NCBI GenBank assembly: GCA_024638915.1
Contig: JAHEJJ010000010.1
Location: forward strand, 1-64,000
Length of the DNA: 64,000 bases
DNA from: Robiginitalea sp.
GTDB taxonomy: Bacteria > Bacteroidota > Bacteroidia > Flavobacteriales > Flavobacteriaceae
Direction of reading: 5' to 3'
Below the pieces are notes generated by a model, which was given only the letters and a program-made list of their open reading frames with translations, had not been told where the DNA came from and ran no database searches. This document shows positions 36,598 to 45,003 of this stretch, one piece after another (the stretch's first letter is position 1; every line of letters begins with the position of its first letter). The translations under genes were made by a program, and so were the position numbers.

Positions 36598-37539
36598 ATG
36601 ACCATTACGCAATTACAATATGTTCTGGCCGTTGCCGAGTACCAGAATTTCACACTGGCAGCACAAAAGAGCCATGTTACCCAACCTACCCTGAGCATGC
36701 AGGTGCAAAAACTGGAAGATGAGCTCGATGTATTGATCTTTGACCGCGGGAAGAAGCCAATCACCACCACCGAAGTGGGTCAAAAAATCGTGGAGCAGGC
36801 CAAGAATATTGTGAATGAAGCCGAAAGGATAAAAGATATTGTAGACCAGGACAAGGGGTTTATAGGAGGTGAATTTACTTTGGGGATCATCCCTACCATT
36901 ATGCCTACTCTTTTGCCGATGTTCCTCAAGACTTTTATTAAGCGTTACCCCAACGTAAATCTTATCATCAGGGAACAGAATACAGATCAGCTGATCCGCA
37001 ATCTACAGGATGGTCACTTAGATGCAGCCATTGCCGCCACTCCTTTGGAAATTGAATTTATTAAGGAAAGGCCCTTGTACTATGAGCCTTTTGTGGGGTA
37101 TGTTCCCAAAAACCACCGTCTGGCAAAAAAGGAAAAAATCGGTGCAGAGGATCTGGATATCAGCGATATACTACTTCTTCGGGATGGACACTGTTTTCGA
37201 GAAGGTGTCATTAATCTCTGCCATGCATCCAAGGACCTTAGAAAAGAGCACTTTCAATTGCAGAGTGGTAGTTTCGAAACATTGATAAATCTGGCGGATG
37301 AAGGTTTGGGTATGACCCTTCTTCCTTATTTAAATACGCTGGAACTAGACAAAGCCAAAAGAACGAACCTAAGGCATTTCGACAAACCCACTCCTGCGCG
37401 TGAGGTAAGCCTTATCTATCATAAGAACGAGCTTAAAATTCAAATTACAGATGCGATTAAAGAGGTGATTTCGGGGATTGTCAGGGGAGCAATCGCCTTC
37501 CAGGACGTGAAGATTATCAGTCCGTTAAATAAAAAATAA
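36598..37539 (+). CDS. oxyR: LysR-family hydrogen peroxide regulator OxyR
   Basis: 313 residues. The N-terminal winged helix (LAVAEYQNFTLAAQKSHVTQ, PTLSMQVQKLEDELDV) is followed by a LysR effector domain. The peroxide switch is present: Cys199 and Cys208 in GHCFREGVINLC, with the same spacing and even the same numbering as in Escherichia coli OxyR. Oxidation to the disulfide should convert it to an activator. It is transcribed away from dps, from a shared 103-bp region. Confidence 0.93.
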   Translation: MTITQLQYVLAVAEYQNFTLAAQKSHVTQPTLSMQVQKLEDELDVLIFDRGKKPITTTEVGQKIVEQAKNIVNEAERIKDIVDQDKGFIGGEFTLGIIPTIMPTLLPMFLKTFIKRYPNVNLIIREQNTDQLIRNLQDGHLDAAIAATPLEIEFIKERPLYYEPFVGYVPKNHRLAKKEKIGAEDLDISDILLLRDGHCFREGVINLCHASKDLRKEHFQLQSGSFETLINLADEGLGMTLLPYLNTLELDKAKRTNLRHFDKPTPAREVSLIYHKNELKIQITDAIKEVISGIVRGAIAFQDVKIISPLNKK

Positions 37540-37540
37540 A

Positions 37541-37557
37541 ACCGCCCGTTGGGCGGT
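37541..37557. terminator. Terminator hairpin between convergent oxyR and a small gene
   Basis: ACCGCCC-GTT-GGGCGGT is a compact 7-bp GC-rich stem. On the minus strand it is followed by TTTTATTTTTTATT, so it is strongest for the small gene at 37563. It lies 2 nt after the oxyR stop and may serve both directions. Confidence 0.75.
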
Positions 37558-37562
37558 ATAAG

Positions 37563-37760
37563 TTATGCTTTAAGATAGATTAAACTTGGCTGCAGTTCCG
37601 GCTTGTCGGAAATAAATAACTGAAGCCATTTTTTTAATTCTTCGATTTCTTCTGGCAATAATCTCGTTATTGCTTTTTTAAGTTCTTTACTGAATAATTT
37701 TACATCAAAACTGACTTTTTGAAGTACCGTTTTATAATACTCCAGCATTGGTCTAGCCAT
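37563..37760 (-). CDS. Conserved small cytoplasmic protein
   Basis: 65 residues from the ATG at 37760 (MARPMLEYYKTVLQKVSFD). An upstream ATG at 37805 would add 15 unconvincing residues. Two helices are evident: VKLFSKELKKAITRLL and EEIEELKKWLQLFISDKP. The MARPMLEYxKTVLxKVSFD opening looks familiar from other Flavobacteriia, where such short proteins are annotated as hypothetical. No function can be assigned. Terminated by the hairpin at 37541. Confidence 0.6.
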   Translation of the reverse strand: MARPMLEYYKTVLQKVSFDVKLFSKELKKAITRLLPEEIEELKKWLQLFISDKPELQPSLIYLKA

Positions 37761-37852
37761 ACTATGTGATTGTTTTAATAGATTGTTCGAACAAAATAAC
37801 CCCATTAAGTTACAAATTATTGCACGTTTTCAGTTAAAAATTGGCTAATTTC

Positions 37853-39178
37853 ATGTTAAAATCGATTATCTACAAGAAAGAATTTACCTTTATATCAGTA
37901 CGTAAATACCTATATTATAGTATTGCTTTTTTTTTATTGACCCTCCATTTTGCTTGTGGAAGTTCAAAGTTTCGGCGTCTTGAAAAAGCGATGGATAAAG
38001 AATTTAGATCACGTGCAAGAACGCATCATCATATGGGATTTATGCTTTATGATCCTGTCTCGAAAGATACGCTTATCCGGGAAGCAGCAGACCGTTATTT
38101 TGTCCCGGCCAGCAACCTCAAAGTCTTCACGCTCTACGCTGCATTAAAACTTATCCCTGAAAATATACCTGTGTTAAAATATTCAGTTGTTGGTGACACC
38201 TTATATTTTGAAGGCCAGGCAGACCCATCGGGCCTTCACCCCTATTTTAGAGATAGTACGGCTCTTGAATTTCTTTCCAGGTTCCAATTTATCAGGTACC
38301 ATCCGAACAATTTGGCAACCACGGCCTTCGCGCCCGGCTGGGCATGGGAGGATTATGACCAGTCTTTTGCGCCTGAAAGAAATGGCTTCCCGTTATATGG
38401 TAATGTGGTATCGATTTACCCGGATTCAAATCCCAGGGTTATCCCAGGTTATTTTAAAGACAGCGTTGTTATCAGCGATATGACTTTTCGGCGGGAGGAG
38501 AGCCGGAATTTTTTCTATATCCCGCGCACCACATCAGATAGTCTTGAGATTCCAATAAAGGTTAACACCGATCTTACGGCCAGACTATTGCATCATAGTC
38601 TTGATAAAAATGTCGCTATAACTAAGCAAATGCCTGCCGTAGATAAAGAAATACTCTCAGGTATATCAAGAGATAGTATTATAAAAAGAATGATGGTAGA
38701 AAGCGATAATTTTCTGGCAGAACAGTTATTGCTGGCGGTTTCGGCGACATTATCGGATACCCTTCAGTCAGAAATCGCTATACGCCACATGTTGGAGGAG
38801 GTGGTTCCCGAAATAAAGCCACCACCCAAATGGGTAGACGGTTCAGGGCTTTCACGATACAATTTGTTTACCCCCGGGGCGATGGTGAATGTGCTTAACA
38901 GGCTCTACCTGGAATTTGGGGATACCTATATTATTAATTTCTTCCCCAAAGGTGGGGTTTCCGGAACCTTGAAGGAGCATTTTCATGGAAATTCTAATCC
39001 TTTTATCTTCGCCAAATCGGGCAGCCTGGGCAATATCTATTGCCTTAGCGGTTATTTGAAAACCGAGTCAGGACGACTGTTGATCTTCAGCTTTATGAAT
39101 AACCATTTTACCATGGAAAGCGCACAGCTAAAAGCGCAGATGGCCTCAATTTTCGAATTTATTCGCGATAATTATTGA
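37853..39178 (+). CDS. D-alanyl-D-alanine carboxypeptidase/endopeptidase, PBP4 (S13) family
   Basis: About 441 residues from the ATG at 37853; a TTG 12 nt upstream is also in frame. Likely lipoprotein (LHFACGSS). Penicilloyl-serine transferase motifs: SNLK (SxxK) in FVPASNLKVFT, SDN (SxN) in VESDNFLAEQLLL, and KSGS (KTG-type box) in IFAKSGSLGNIYCLSGYL. This is the S13/PBP4 class acting on peptidoglycan cross-links in the periplasm. The substrate-binding GSGLSRYN segment is also present. Confidence 0.88.
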   Translation: MLKSIIYKKEFTFISVRKYLYYSIAFFLLTLHFACGSSKFRRLEKAMDKEFRSRARTHHHMGFMLYDPVSKDTLIREAADRYFVPASNLKVFTLYAALKLIPENIPVLKYSVVGDTLYFEGQADPSGLHPYFRDSTALEFLSRFQFIRYHPNNLATTAFAPGWAWEDYDQSFAPERNGFPLYGNVVSIYPDSNPRVIPGYFKDSVVISDMTFRREESRNFFYIPRTTSDSLEIPIKVNTDLTARLLHHSLDKNVAITKQMPAVDKEILSGISRDSIIKRMMVESDNFLAEQLLLAVSATLSDTLQSEIAIRHMLEEVVPEIKPPPKWVDGSGLSRYNLFTPGAMVNVLNRLYLEFGDTYIINFFPKGGVSGTLKEHFHGNSNPFIFAKSGSLGNIYCLSGYLKTESGRLLIFSFMNNHFTMESAQLKAQMASIFEFIRDNY

Positions 39179-39183
39179 TCGCT

Positions 39184-39768
39184 TTACTGGCCCGGCAGAT
39201 GATGCAGCGCAGCATGCTGTAATAGCATAATCGTCTTTGCATCTTTTATTTCACCCGAGGAGATCATTTGCAATGCTTTTTCAAAGGGAACCTCCATTAC
39301 CTCCAGATATTCGGTCTCCCTCTGATTCCCCCCTCCTGGGCCGGTCTTCATATCATCATCATAAATCCCTATAAATAAATACAGCATCTCCGTTACTGCG
39401 CCGGGCGACATATAAGGAGACAACACCTGGGTCACCTCAGAGATCCGGATGCCTGTTTCCTCCTCGGTTTCTTTTTTGATGCACTGAACAGGGTCCAGGC
39501 CGTCTAAGAGACCTGCACAAACCTCGATCAACATGCCATCCTCATTCCCGTTAACGAAGGTAGGCATGCGAAACTGACGAGTGAGTACCACATTATGTTT
39601 AGAAGGATTGATCAATAGTATCGCTGCTCCATTGCCCCGATCGTACACTTCCCTATGATGTTCCTCCCAAATACCATCGGGTCTGAGGTAGTCATAGGAA
39701 TATTTGTAAAGCCGATACCACTTGTCCGACAGGAGTTTTTTAGAGATGTTCTTGATTTTTAGGTCCAT
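39184..39768 (-). CDS. nudK: NUDIX hydrolase, GDP-mannose pyrophosphatase NudK-like
   Basis: 194 residues. The Nudix helix is CIKKETEEETGI, preceded by EVCAGLLDGLDP. The slightly atypical box with Lys for the first Arg matches NudK-type enzymes rather than MutT. The N-terminus (LSDKWYRLYKYSYDYLRPDG) and VVLTRQFRMPTFVNGN also fit. Expected reaction: hydrolysis of GDP-mannose or ADP-ribose-like sugars. Last gene of a minus-strand group that starts at 41833; 65 nt after the DUF2461 gene. Confidence 0.8.
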   Translation of the reverse strand: MDLKIKNISKKLLSDKWYRLYKYSYDYLRPDGIWEEHHREVYDRGNGAAILLINPSKHNVVLTRQFRMPTFVNGNEDGMLIEVCAGLLDGLDPVQCIKKETEEETGIRISEVTQVLSPYMSPGAVTEMLYLFIGIYDDDMKTGPGGGNQRETEYLEVMEVPFEKALQMISSGEIKDAKTIMLLQHAALHHLPGQ

Positions 39769-39833
39769 TATGCATTGACAATTAGTTTATCTGATCTACC
39801 ATCAGTGGTAAACCACTAAGAAATAAGATCTTT

Positions 39834-40487
39834 TCAAACGGTAATTGCGTGATTGAGATAACGCCTGAACGGCAACATTTCGAGATAAACAGTTATAATA
39901 TGATCTTCAAAACCGGGATCCAGAATTTCTTTCCGGGTCACTGGGCAAGCCACCGCAAAAGACTTGTTTTTCAGGAGTTCTATATGAGGATGATCAGAAG
40001 AATAGCCCTTGGGCGAAGCGCGCAACCTTTCGTCTTTAAACAAACCTCCGAAAATCTTTTTGAAAGATGGTTTTTGGAGAATAACCTGTAATTCTTCTCC
40101 ATTGTAATCGATGGCCTCCCGGATACTTTTCAATTTGGAACTCGCTGGCCTCCAAAGACCGCCCGCCAGCATGGATTCGCGGATTCCGATCTGGATATAA
40201 AAATCTCCGGTATTCGGAGCCTTATCCAGTCCTGCGCCAAAATGATCCTTGTAAACCGGTTTCCCCGGATGGAACATCAGGTTATTGTTGATCCGGTTGA
40301 TCGATCTCCGTCCAGGCGTATAAAAGTATTCCGGATCTACTTGAGACAAGCGTGTATTGAGTTGATCGATCCACCGAATAAAATCCTCCCTTAGCGCTCT
40401 ATAATGGCCTCTGTTCTGGTCCATCCAGTGCTTGGAATTGTTTTTATCGAGGGCTTCGAGAAATGTAAATAGTCCTGTGAAATCCAT
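39834..40487 (-). CDS. DUF2461 family protein
   Basis: 217 residues covering the whole DUF2461 domain: FLEALDKNNSKHWMDQNR, RRSINRINNNLMFHPGKPVYKDHFGA, FYIQIGIRESMLAGGLW and a C-terminal VYLEMLPFRRYLNHAI. The family is widespread and of unknown function. No signal or membrane helix: cytoplasmic. It lies 20 nt after the AIM24-like gene and is probably in the same operon. Confidence 0.88.
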   Translation of the reverse strand: MDFTGLFTFLEALDKNNSKHWMDQNRGHYRALREDFIRWIDQLNTRLSQVDPEYFYTPGRRSINRINNNLMFHPGKPVYKDHFGAGLDKAPNTGDFYIQIGIRESMLAGGLWRPASSKLKSIREAIDYNGEELQVILQKPSFKKIFGGLFKDERLRASPKGYSSDHPHIELLKNKSFAVACPVTRKEILDPGFEDHIITVYLEMLPFRRYLNHAITV

Positions 40488-40507
40488 TCGCCAGATTTGC
40501 TCTACGA

Positions 40508-41308
40508 TTAGAAGGGTCTGTCGCCATCCAGGATATCACCCAGATCGCCGAGAATACTACCCTCGCCTTTGCGTTTTCCATCCCCCTTGGGCGCGGCCGC
40601 CCACACGCGCGATGCCAGTCTGCTAAAGGGCAGCGACTGGATATATACAACTCCGGGGCCCTTTAAGGTAGCAAAGAACAATCCTTCGCCCCCGAATATG
40701 GTGTTTTTGATCCCGCCCACAAATTCAATATCGTAATCGACCTCTTTGGTAAATCCCACTATACATCCGGTATCCACTTTTATCATTTCGCCTGGGGCCA
40801 ATTCTTTTCTGGCCAGCGTTCCACCTGCATGAACAAAAGCCATCCCGTCACCTTCCAGTTTTTGCATGATAAATCCCTCACCACCGAAAAGACCTCGCCC
40901 GAGCCTTTTGGAAAATTCAATACCTACCGATACGCCTTTGGCCGCGCAGAGAAAAGCATCTTTCTGGCAGATGAACCTTCCTCCTTTTTCCGAGAGGTCG
41001 ATCGGGACGATCTTACCGGGATAAGGCGACGCAAAACTCAACTGTCTTTTGCCACTACCAATATTGAGGAAGGCGGTCATAAAAAGACTTTCGCCTGTTA
41101 ACACCCGTTTACCGGCTGAAAATATTTTACCCAGAACACTATTGTCCTGGTTTGAACCATCGCCAAAAATGGTTTCCATTTTTATATCGGTTTGCATCAT
41201 CATAAAACTACCCGCCTCGGCCACCACAGCCTCCTGGGGGTCCAAACCTATTTCCACATATTGCATTTCCTCTCCGAAGATGTGATAATCGATTTCGTGT
41301 GCATTCAT
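40508..41308 (-). CDS. TIGR00266/AIM24 family protein
   Basis: 266 residues. Typical stretches are MQYVEIGLDPQEAVVAEAGS with FMMMQTDIKMETIFGD, the glycine-rich GEGFIMQKLEGDGMAFVHAG, GGIKNTIFGGEGLFFATLKG and VYIQSLPFSRLASR. The double-stranded beta-helix fold is related to the tryptophan RNA-binding attenuator-like superfamily and to the yeast mitochondrial protein Aim24. Function in bacteria unknown. It sits between DUF4442 and DUF2461 genes on the minus strand. Confidence 0.9.
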   Translation of the reverse strand: MNAHEIDYHIFGEEMQYVEIGLDPQEAVVAEAGSFMMMQTDIKMETIFGDGSNQDNSVLGKIFSAGKRVLTGESLFMTAFLNIGSGKRQLSFASPYPGKIVPIDLSEKGGRFICQKDAFLCAAKGVSVGIEFSKRLGRGLFGGEGFIMQKLEGDGMAFVHAGGTLARKELAPGEMIKVDTGCIVGFTKEVDYDIEFVGGIKNTIFGGEGLFFATLKGPGVVYIQSLPFSRLASRVWAAAPKGDGKRKGEGSILGDLGDILDGDRPF

Positions 41309-41380
41309 TTGTTCTGGTTTTATAGATTGACACTTGTTGGTTGTAAAAGGATAAGAAATGTTACACCAAGTCCTTAGCCT

Positions 41381-41833
41381 CTAAGATTTCAGCTTTACGG
41401 TCCATTCAAAATCGAAGGATGCCACCTGATCACCCGTTTCATCGCGACCGACAGAATTCATCCAAAAGGTTTGCCCTTCACCTGTAGCAACAGTTAGTTG
41501 CAGTGCATCTTCTATCTTATGCCCGTCTTCACAGACAAATGTGATCTTACCCCTGGCTTTTTTTGTAAAAACCGCTTTATTCCGGACTACCAGCATTGAG
41601 ATGCGACGATCGCTCTGCCTGATCTGGTCGATGACCATAGCACCGGTACTCAGTTCTGCAGCCATACCCTGAACGGCCCAGAACATAGATTTAAATGGAT
41701 TTTGATTGATCCATCTATACCTTACGGTTACCACGGCCCTCTGCTTACTTAGTTCTCTCAAACGTACCCCACACCACCAGGCAGCAGGTAAACTGAAGAA
41801 GGTAAAGGTATTGAACTTGCTTACGGTGCTCAT
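41381..41833 (-). CDS. DUF4442 (hotdog-fold thioesterase-like) protein
   Basis: 150 residues. MSTVSKFNTFTFFSLPAAWW, GVRLRELSKQRAVVTVRYRW, NPFKSMFWAVQGMAAELSTG and the final SFDFEWTVKLK are the DUF4442 pattern, with a hotdog fold related to acyl-CoA thioesterases. No activity has been shown for close relatives as far as I know. First gene of the minus-strand group ending with the Nudix gene. Confidence 0.82.
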   Translation of the reverse strand: MSTVSKFNTFTFFSLPAAWWCGVRLRELSKQRAVVTVRYRWINQNPFKSMFWAVQGMAAELSTGAMVIDQIRQSDRRISMLVVRNKAVFTKKARGKITFVCEDGHKIEDALQLTVATGEGQTFWMNSVGRDETGDQVASFDFEWTVKLKS

Positions 41834-41917
41834 ATTTCATCGCTTAGAGGTTTCAAAAATATCAAATATATCTAAGCATTAAAATGTTAAATATATGTTA
41901 AATTATAGTACTATGTT

Positions 41918-41949
41918 TTGCATAATACCTTTTTTTGGATATATATTTG
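41918..41949 (+). promoter_or_regulatory. Bacteroidota-type promoter of the DUF4870 gene
   Basis: TTG at 41918-41920 is followed after 21 nt by a perfect TAnnTTTG element, TATATTTG at 41942-41949. The start codon is 19 nt further downstream. Confidence 0.6.
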
Positions 41950-41968
41950 CATAAGAAACTAATATGCC

Positions 41969-42451
41969 ATGACAGAATCATTGACCAAACACGAGAGAAA
42001 CCTATCGGCAATAATCCATGCTTCGACCTTTAGCAGGTTTATGATCCCGTTCGGAAATTTCTTTATACCCCTGGTACTATGGTTGGCCAACAGAAAGGAT
42101 TACGAATTCGTAGATTATAACGGAAAGCAGGTGCTGAACTTCCAGATCAGCCTGCTCCTCTACTCTATAGTTCTGGGGATGATATCGGTTCCTTTCTTCC
42201 TTGGTATTCTGCCAAATGTATTGGAAGGCGGTATTCTGAACCTGCGCGATTTTAATGAATTCAACAATATCAGATTTCACTGGGACAGCGATTGGCTTAG
42301 TTTAGGACGCTTGTTGTGGCCTATCGGTATTACAGGATTGCTCCAACTTTCTCTGTTTATCATCAACATAGTCTATTCCATATTAGGTACCATAAGAACA
42401 AACGAGGGAGAAGCCTTCCGCTATCCCATCACTATAAAATTTATAAAATAA
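41969..42451 (+). CDS. DUF4870 family small membrane protein
   Basis: 160 residues with three membrane helices typical of DUF4870/Tic20-like proteins: FSRFMIPFGNFFIPLVLWLA at 20-40, the segment LLLYSIVLGMISVPFFLGIL, and LLQLSLFIINIVYSILGTIR before the conserved short tail EGEAFRYPITIKFIK. YNGKQVLNFQISLLLY is the family signature. Function unknown. Its TAA overlaps the ATG of the truncated DUF4440 remnant by one base. Confidence 0.85.
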   Translation: MTESLTKHERNLSAIIHASTFSRFMIPFGNFFIPLVLWLANRKDYEFVDYNGKQVLNFQISLLLYSIVLGMISVPFFLGILPNVLEGGILNLRDFNEFNNIRFHWDSDWLSLGRLLWPIGITGLLQLSLFIINIVYSILGTIRTNEGEAFRYPITIKFIK

Positions 42452-42666
42452 TGACCGCACTTATTCGACATCTAGTATTTCTTGTTGTGTTGCTCTGCTC
42501 TTTTTTATTTAGTCGGGCACAGGAAAGTCAACAAAGCAGTCTCTATTTACTGCTCAAACAAAAGGATAGCCTTCTTTTTGATGCTTCTTTTAACAGATGT
42601 GATGCCAAGACCATGGAAGATCAAACGGGAATTGAGTTACATATACAAATACCATCAGTCAGATAA
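42451..42666 (+). pseudogene. Truncated DUF4440/NTF2-like secreted protein remnant
   Basis: 71 residues. A clear Sec signal (LVFLVVLLCSFLFSRAQ) is followed by LLLKQKDSLLFDASFNRCDA, which is the first helix of secreted DUF4440 (NTF2-like) proteins of Bacteroidota. The family continues with an FEFYHD-type strand and about 90 more residues. Here it runs into DQTGIELHIQIPSVR and stops. I could not restore the rest in another frame, so a deletion seems more likely than a simple frameshift. The TAATG overlap with the DUF4870 gene suggests it was once a translated operon member and may still be expressed as a short peptide. Confidence 0.5.
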
Positions 42667-42760
42667 TAGCCAATAAGAGAACTATTAAACATTCATCAAT
42701 CACACATCAGCAGTTTATTCATCAATCAAATGGAAACACAAAAAATGAACAGTTAATCGA

Positions 42761-42794
42761 ATGCCGGAGCGAAGCTATAGCTCCACTCCGGCAT
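42761..42794. repeat. Hairpin palindrome upstream of the PadR gene
   Basis: ATGCCGGAG (42761-42769) and CTCCGGCAT (42786-42794) form a perfect 9-bp stem, with the palindrome AGCTATAGCT inside the loop. It ends 19 nt before the PadR start codon and lacks a T-run, so it may be a regulatory site or an mRNA leader structure rather than a terminator. Confidence 0.6.
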
Positions 42795-42813
42795 ACATCA
42801 GAATCGTAAAATT

Positions 42814-43149
42814 ATGAACATAGAAAATACAAAAGCACAAATGCGCAAAGGGGTTTTGGAGTACTGTATCCTTTCCATCATCGATGGAGAGGACAAATAC
42901 GCCTCCGAGATTTTAGCCACCCTTAAGGACGCCAAGATGCTTGTAGTAGAAGGAACTATATATCCGCTGCTCACAAGGCTCAAAAATGCCGGTCTTCTCA
43001 ACTACCGCTGGGAAGAGTCTACCTCAGGACCGCCTCGTAAATATTATGGGTTAACGGAAACAGGTAAGGTTTTTCTGAAAGAACTCAATACCACCTGGGA
43101 TGAATTGCGTGGGGCAGTGAACCTGGTTACTAATGCAAAAAAGATCTAA
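42814..43149 (+). CDS. PadR-family transcriptional regulator
   Basis: 111 residues. The N-terminal winged helix has MRKGVLEYCILSIIDGEDKY, ASEILATLKDAKMLVVEGTI, YPLLTRLKNAGLLNY and PRKYYGLTETGKVFL, the standard PadR wing. It starts 2 nt-coupled with the PspC-domain gene downstream, a pairing common in Bacteroidota. It probably represses this operon. The hairpin at 42761-42794 is a candidate operator. Confidence 0.92.
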   Translation: MNIENTKAQMRKGVLEYCILSIIDGEDKYASEILATLKDAKMLVVEGTIYPLLTRLKNAGLLNYRWEESTSGPPRKYYGLTETGKVFLKELNTTWDELRGAVNLVTNAKKI

Positions 43150-43151
43150 AA

Positions 43152-44867
43152 ATGAACAAGACAGTAAATATTAATCTCGCTAATATACTTTTTCATATAG
43201 ATGAAAAAGCATTCACTAAGCTACAGCGCTACCTGGAAGCGATTAAACGCTCTTTCCAGGGAACTACCGGAAGCGATGAGATCATCGCTGATATTGAAGC
43301 GCGAATAGCAGAATTATTCCATGAAAAACTGGAAAACGAACGTCAGGTGATCACTTTAAAGGAAGTAGACGAAGTGATCAACGTTATGGGACAGCCCGAA
43401 GACTATATGGTTGACGAAGACATTTTCGAGGATGCGCCCCGAGCTTCCGAACCTTCAGGCAAAAGGGTTAAAAAACTATACAGGGATATCGACAATAAAT
43501 ATATTGGAGGGGTATGTTCCGGCCTGGAACACTATCTCGGCATCGATGCCCTTTGGATTCGTTTGTTCTTTATTTTCTTTGCGCTTTTTACCGGTTTCGG
43601 CTTTATCGCCTATATCCTATTATGGATACTGGTTCCTGAAGCGGCGACGACATCTCAAAAACTCGACATGAGGGGGGAGCCGGTCAACATCAGCAATATC
43701 GAACGCAAAGTCAAGGAAGGATTTGAAGATGTTACCGAAAAAGTTAAGAACGTAGACTATGAGAAGGTCGGGAAAAAGGTAAAAAGCAGCACGCATACCT
43801 TTTTTGATACCCTGGGCGACATCATTATGTTCCTGTTTAAAGTAGTGGGTAAATTCATCGGGATCTTGCTCATTATAATAGGAGCAGCCACTTTGATCGG
43901 ACTGTTTATCGCCCTTTTCACCGTTGGCGTTCTGGATATCGTACATATCCCAGGTATAGATTTTTACGATATGGTGAGTTCGACGGGTACACCTGTTTGG
44001 TTGGTCTCGCTACTCGCTTTCTTCGCCATTGGTATTCCATTTTTCTTTCTTTTATACCTGGGATTGAAAATACTGGTGAACAATTTGAAGTCGATTGGGA
44101 ACATCGCCAAGTTCTCCCTGCTTGGACTTTGGTTATTGTCTATCATCGGGCTTACCGTACTGGGTGTAAAACAGGCCTCAGCACATGCCTATACGGGTAC
44201 AACGACCGTTAAGGAGGAATTGTATTTCCCGGCAGATACGCTCAATGTAGTGATGCGCAGCAGCGAATTTTATGAAAACCAGGAGAATATCGGGATCGCC
44301 GATATGGTGATCAGCTATAACGAAAGCGGTGATAGGTTTTTATATTCAGATGATGTCCGTTTCGACATTAAGAAATCTGAAGACAGCCTTAGTCGGATAA
44401 GGATCCGGAAAGATGCCGACGGCAGCTCTTTTGGCAATGCCAGAGATCGTGCCTCAAAGATCGATTATTCCTTTTCATCTGAGGGCAATACGCTTATGCT
44501 CGATGACTATCTCACCACGGCCGTTGAAAATAAGGTACGCGATCAGGAAATCCGTGTAACCGTATATCTGCCGGAAGGAAAAGTGGTTCGGCTTGATGAA
44601 TCTACCCGCCGTCATATCGCAAGAACCATGCGGTACGACAAGGACATTTACCGTGGTGACATGGTCGATTATTATTGGTCGATGGCTGCCGATGGCGAAC
44701 TTAAATGCCTGGGTTGCCCCGATGATATGAGTGATGATGGCACCAACGACGGCCGTATCATTATTAACGAGGATGGAGTCGACATCAACATTAAAGACGA
44801 TGAAGATTCCTTTGAAATGAAGATCGATGAAAACGGTTTGAAAATAAAAGCAGAAGAAAATAACTAA
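43152..44867 (+). CDS. PspC-domain membrane protein
   Basis: 571 residues. The N-domain (MNKTVNINLANILFHIDEKA to about 95) is followed by a PspC domain at about 110-170: KLYRDIDNKYIGGVCSGLEH, then LWIRLFFIFFALFTGFGFIA and YILLWILVPEA. Three further membrane helices lie at about 235-345. The C-terminal beta-rich, Asp-rich domain (IIINEDGVDINIKDDEDSFE) is probably extracytoplasmic. The family belongs to envelope-stress (phage-shock) systems. It begins 2 nt after padR. Confidence 0.87.
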   Translation: MNKTVNINLANILFHIDEKAFTKLQRYLEAIKRSFQGTTGSDEIIADIEARIAELFHEKLENERQVITLKEVDEVINVMGQPEDYMVDEDIFEDAPRASEPSGKRVKKLYRDIDNKYIGGVCSGLEHYLGIDALWIRLFFIFFALFTGFGFIAYILLWILVPEAATTSQKLDMRGEPVNISNIERKVKEGFEDVTEKVKNVDYEKVGKKVKSSTHTFFDTLGDIIMFLFKVVGKFIGILLIIIGAATLIGLFIALFTVGVLDIVHIPGIDFYDMVSSTGTPVWLVSLLAFFAIGIPFFFLLYLGLKILVNNLKSIGNIAKFSLLGLWLLSIIGLTVLGVKQASAHAYTGTTTVKEELYFPADTLNVVMRSSEFYENQENIGIADMVISYNESGDRFLYSDDVRFDIKKSEDSLSRIRIRKDADGSSFGNARDRASKIDYSFSSEGNTLMLDDYLTTAVENKVRDQEIRVTVYLPEGKVVRLDESTRRHIARTMRYDKDIYRGDMVDYYWSMAADGELKCLGCPDDMSDDGTNDGRIIINEDGVDINIKDDEDSFEMKIDENGLKIKAEENN

Positions 44868-45003
44868 GGTTTTACAATTCGGTCATCAAAAATGACAATT
44901 GGGTATAAATTATGTGCAGATCTTCGGTAAACCTTGCAATTTTACACCATGATCCAACGCATAGAAAAGAGTATTAATCAACAACAATCTAAAAACGAAA
45001 ATC

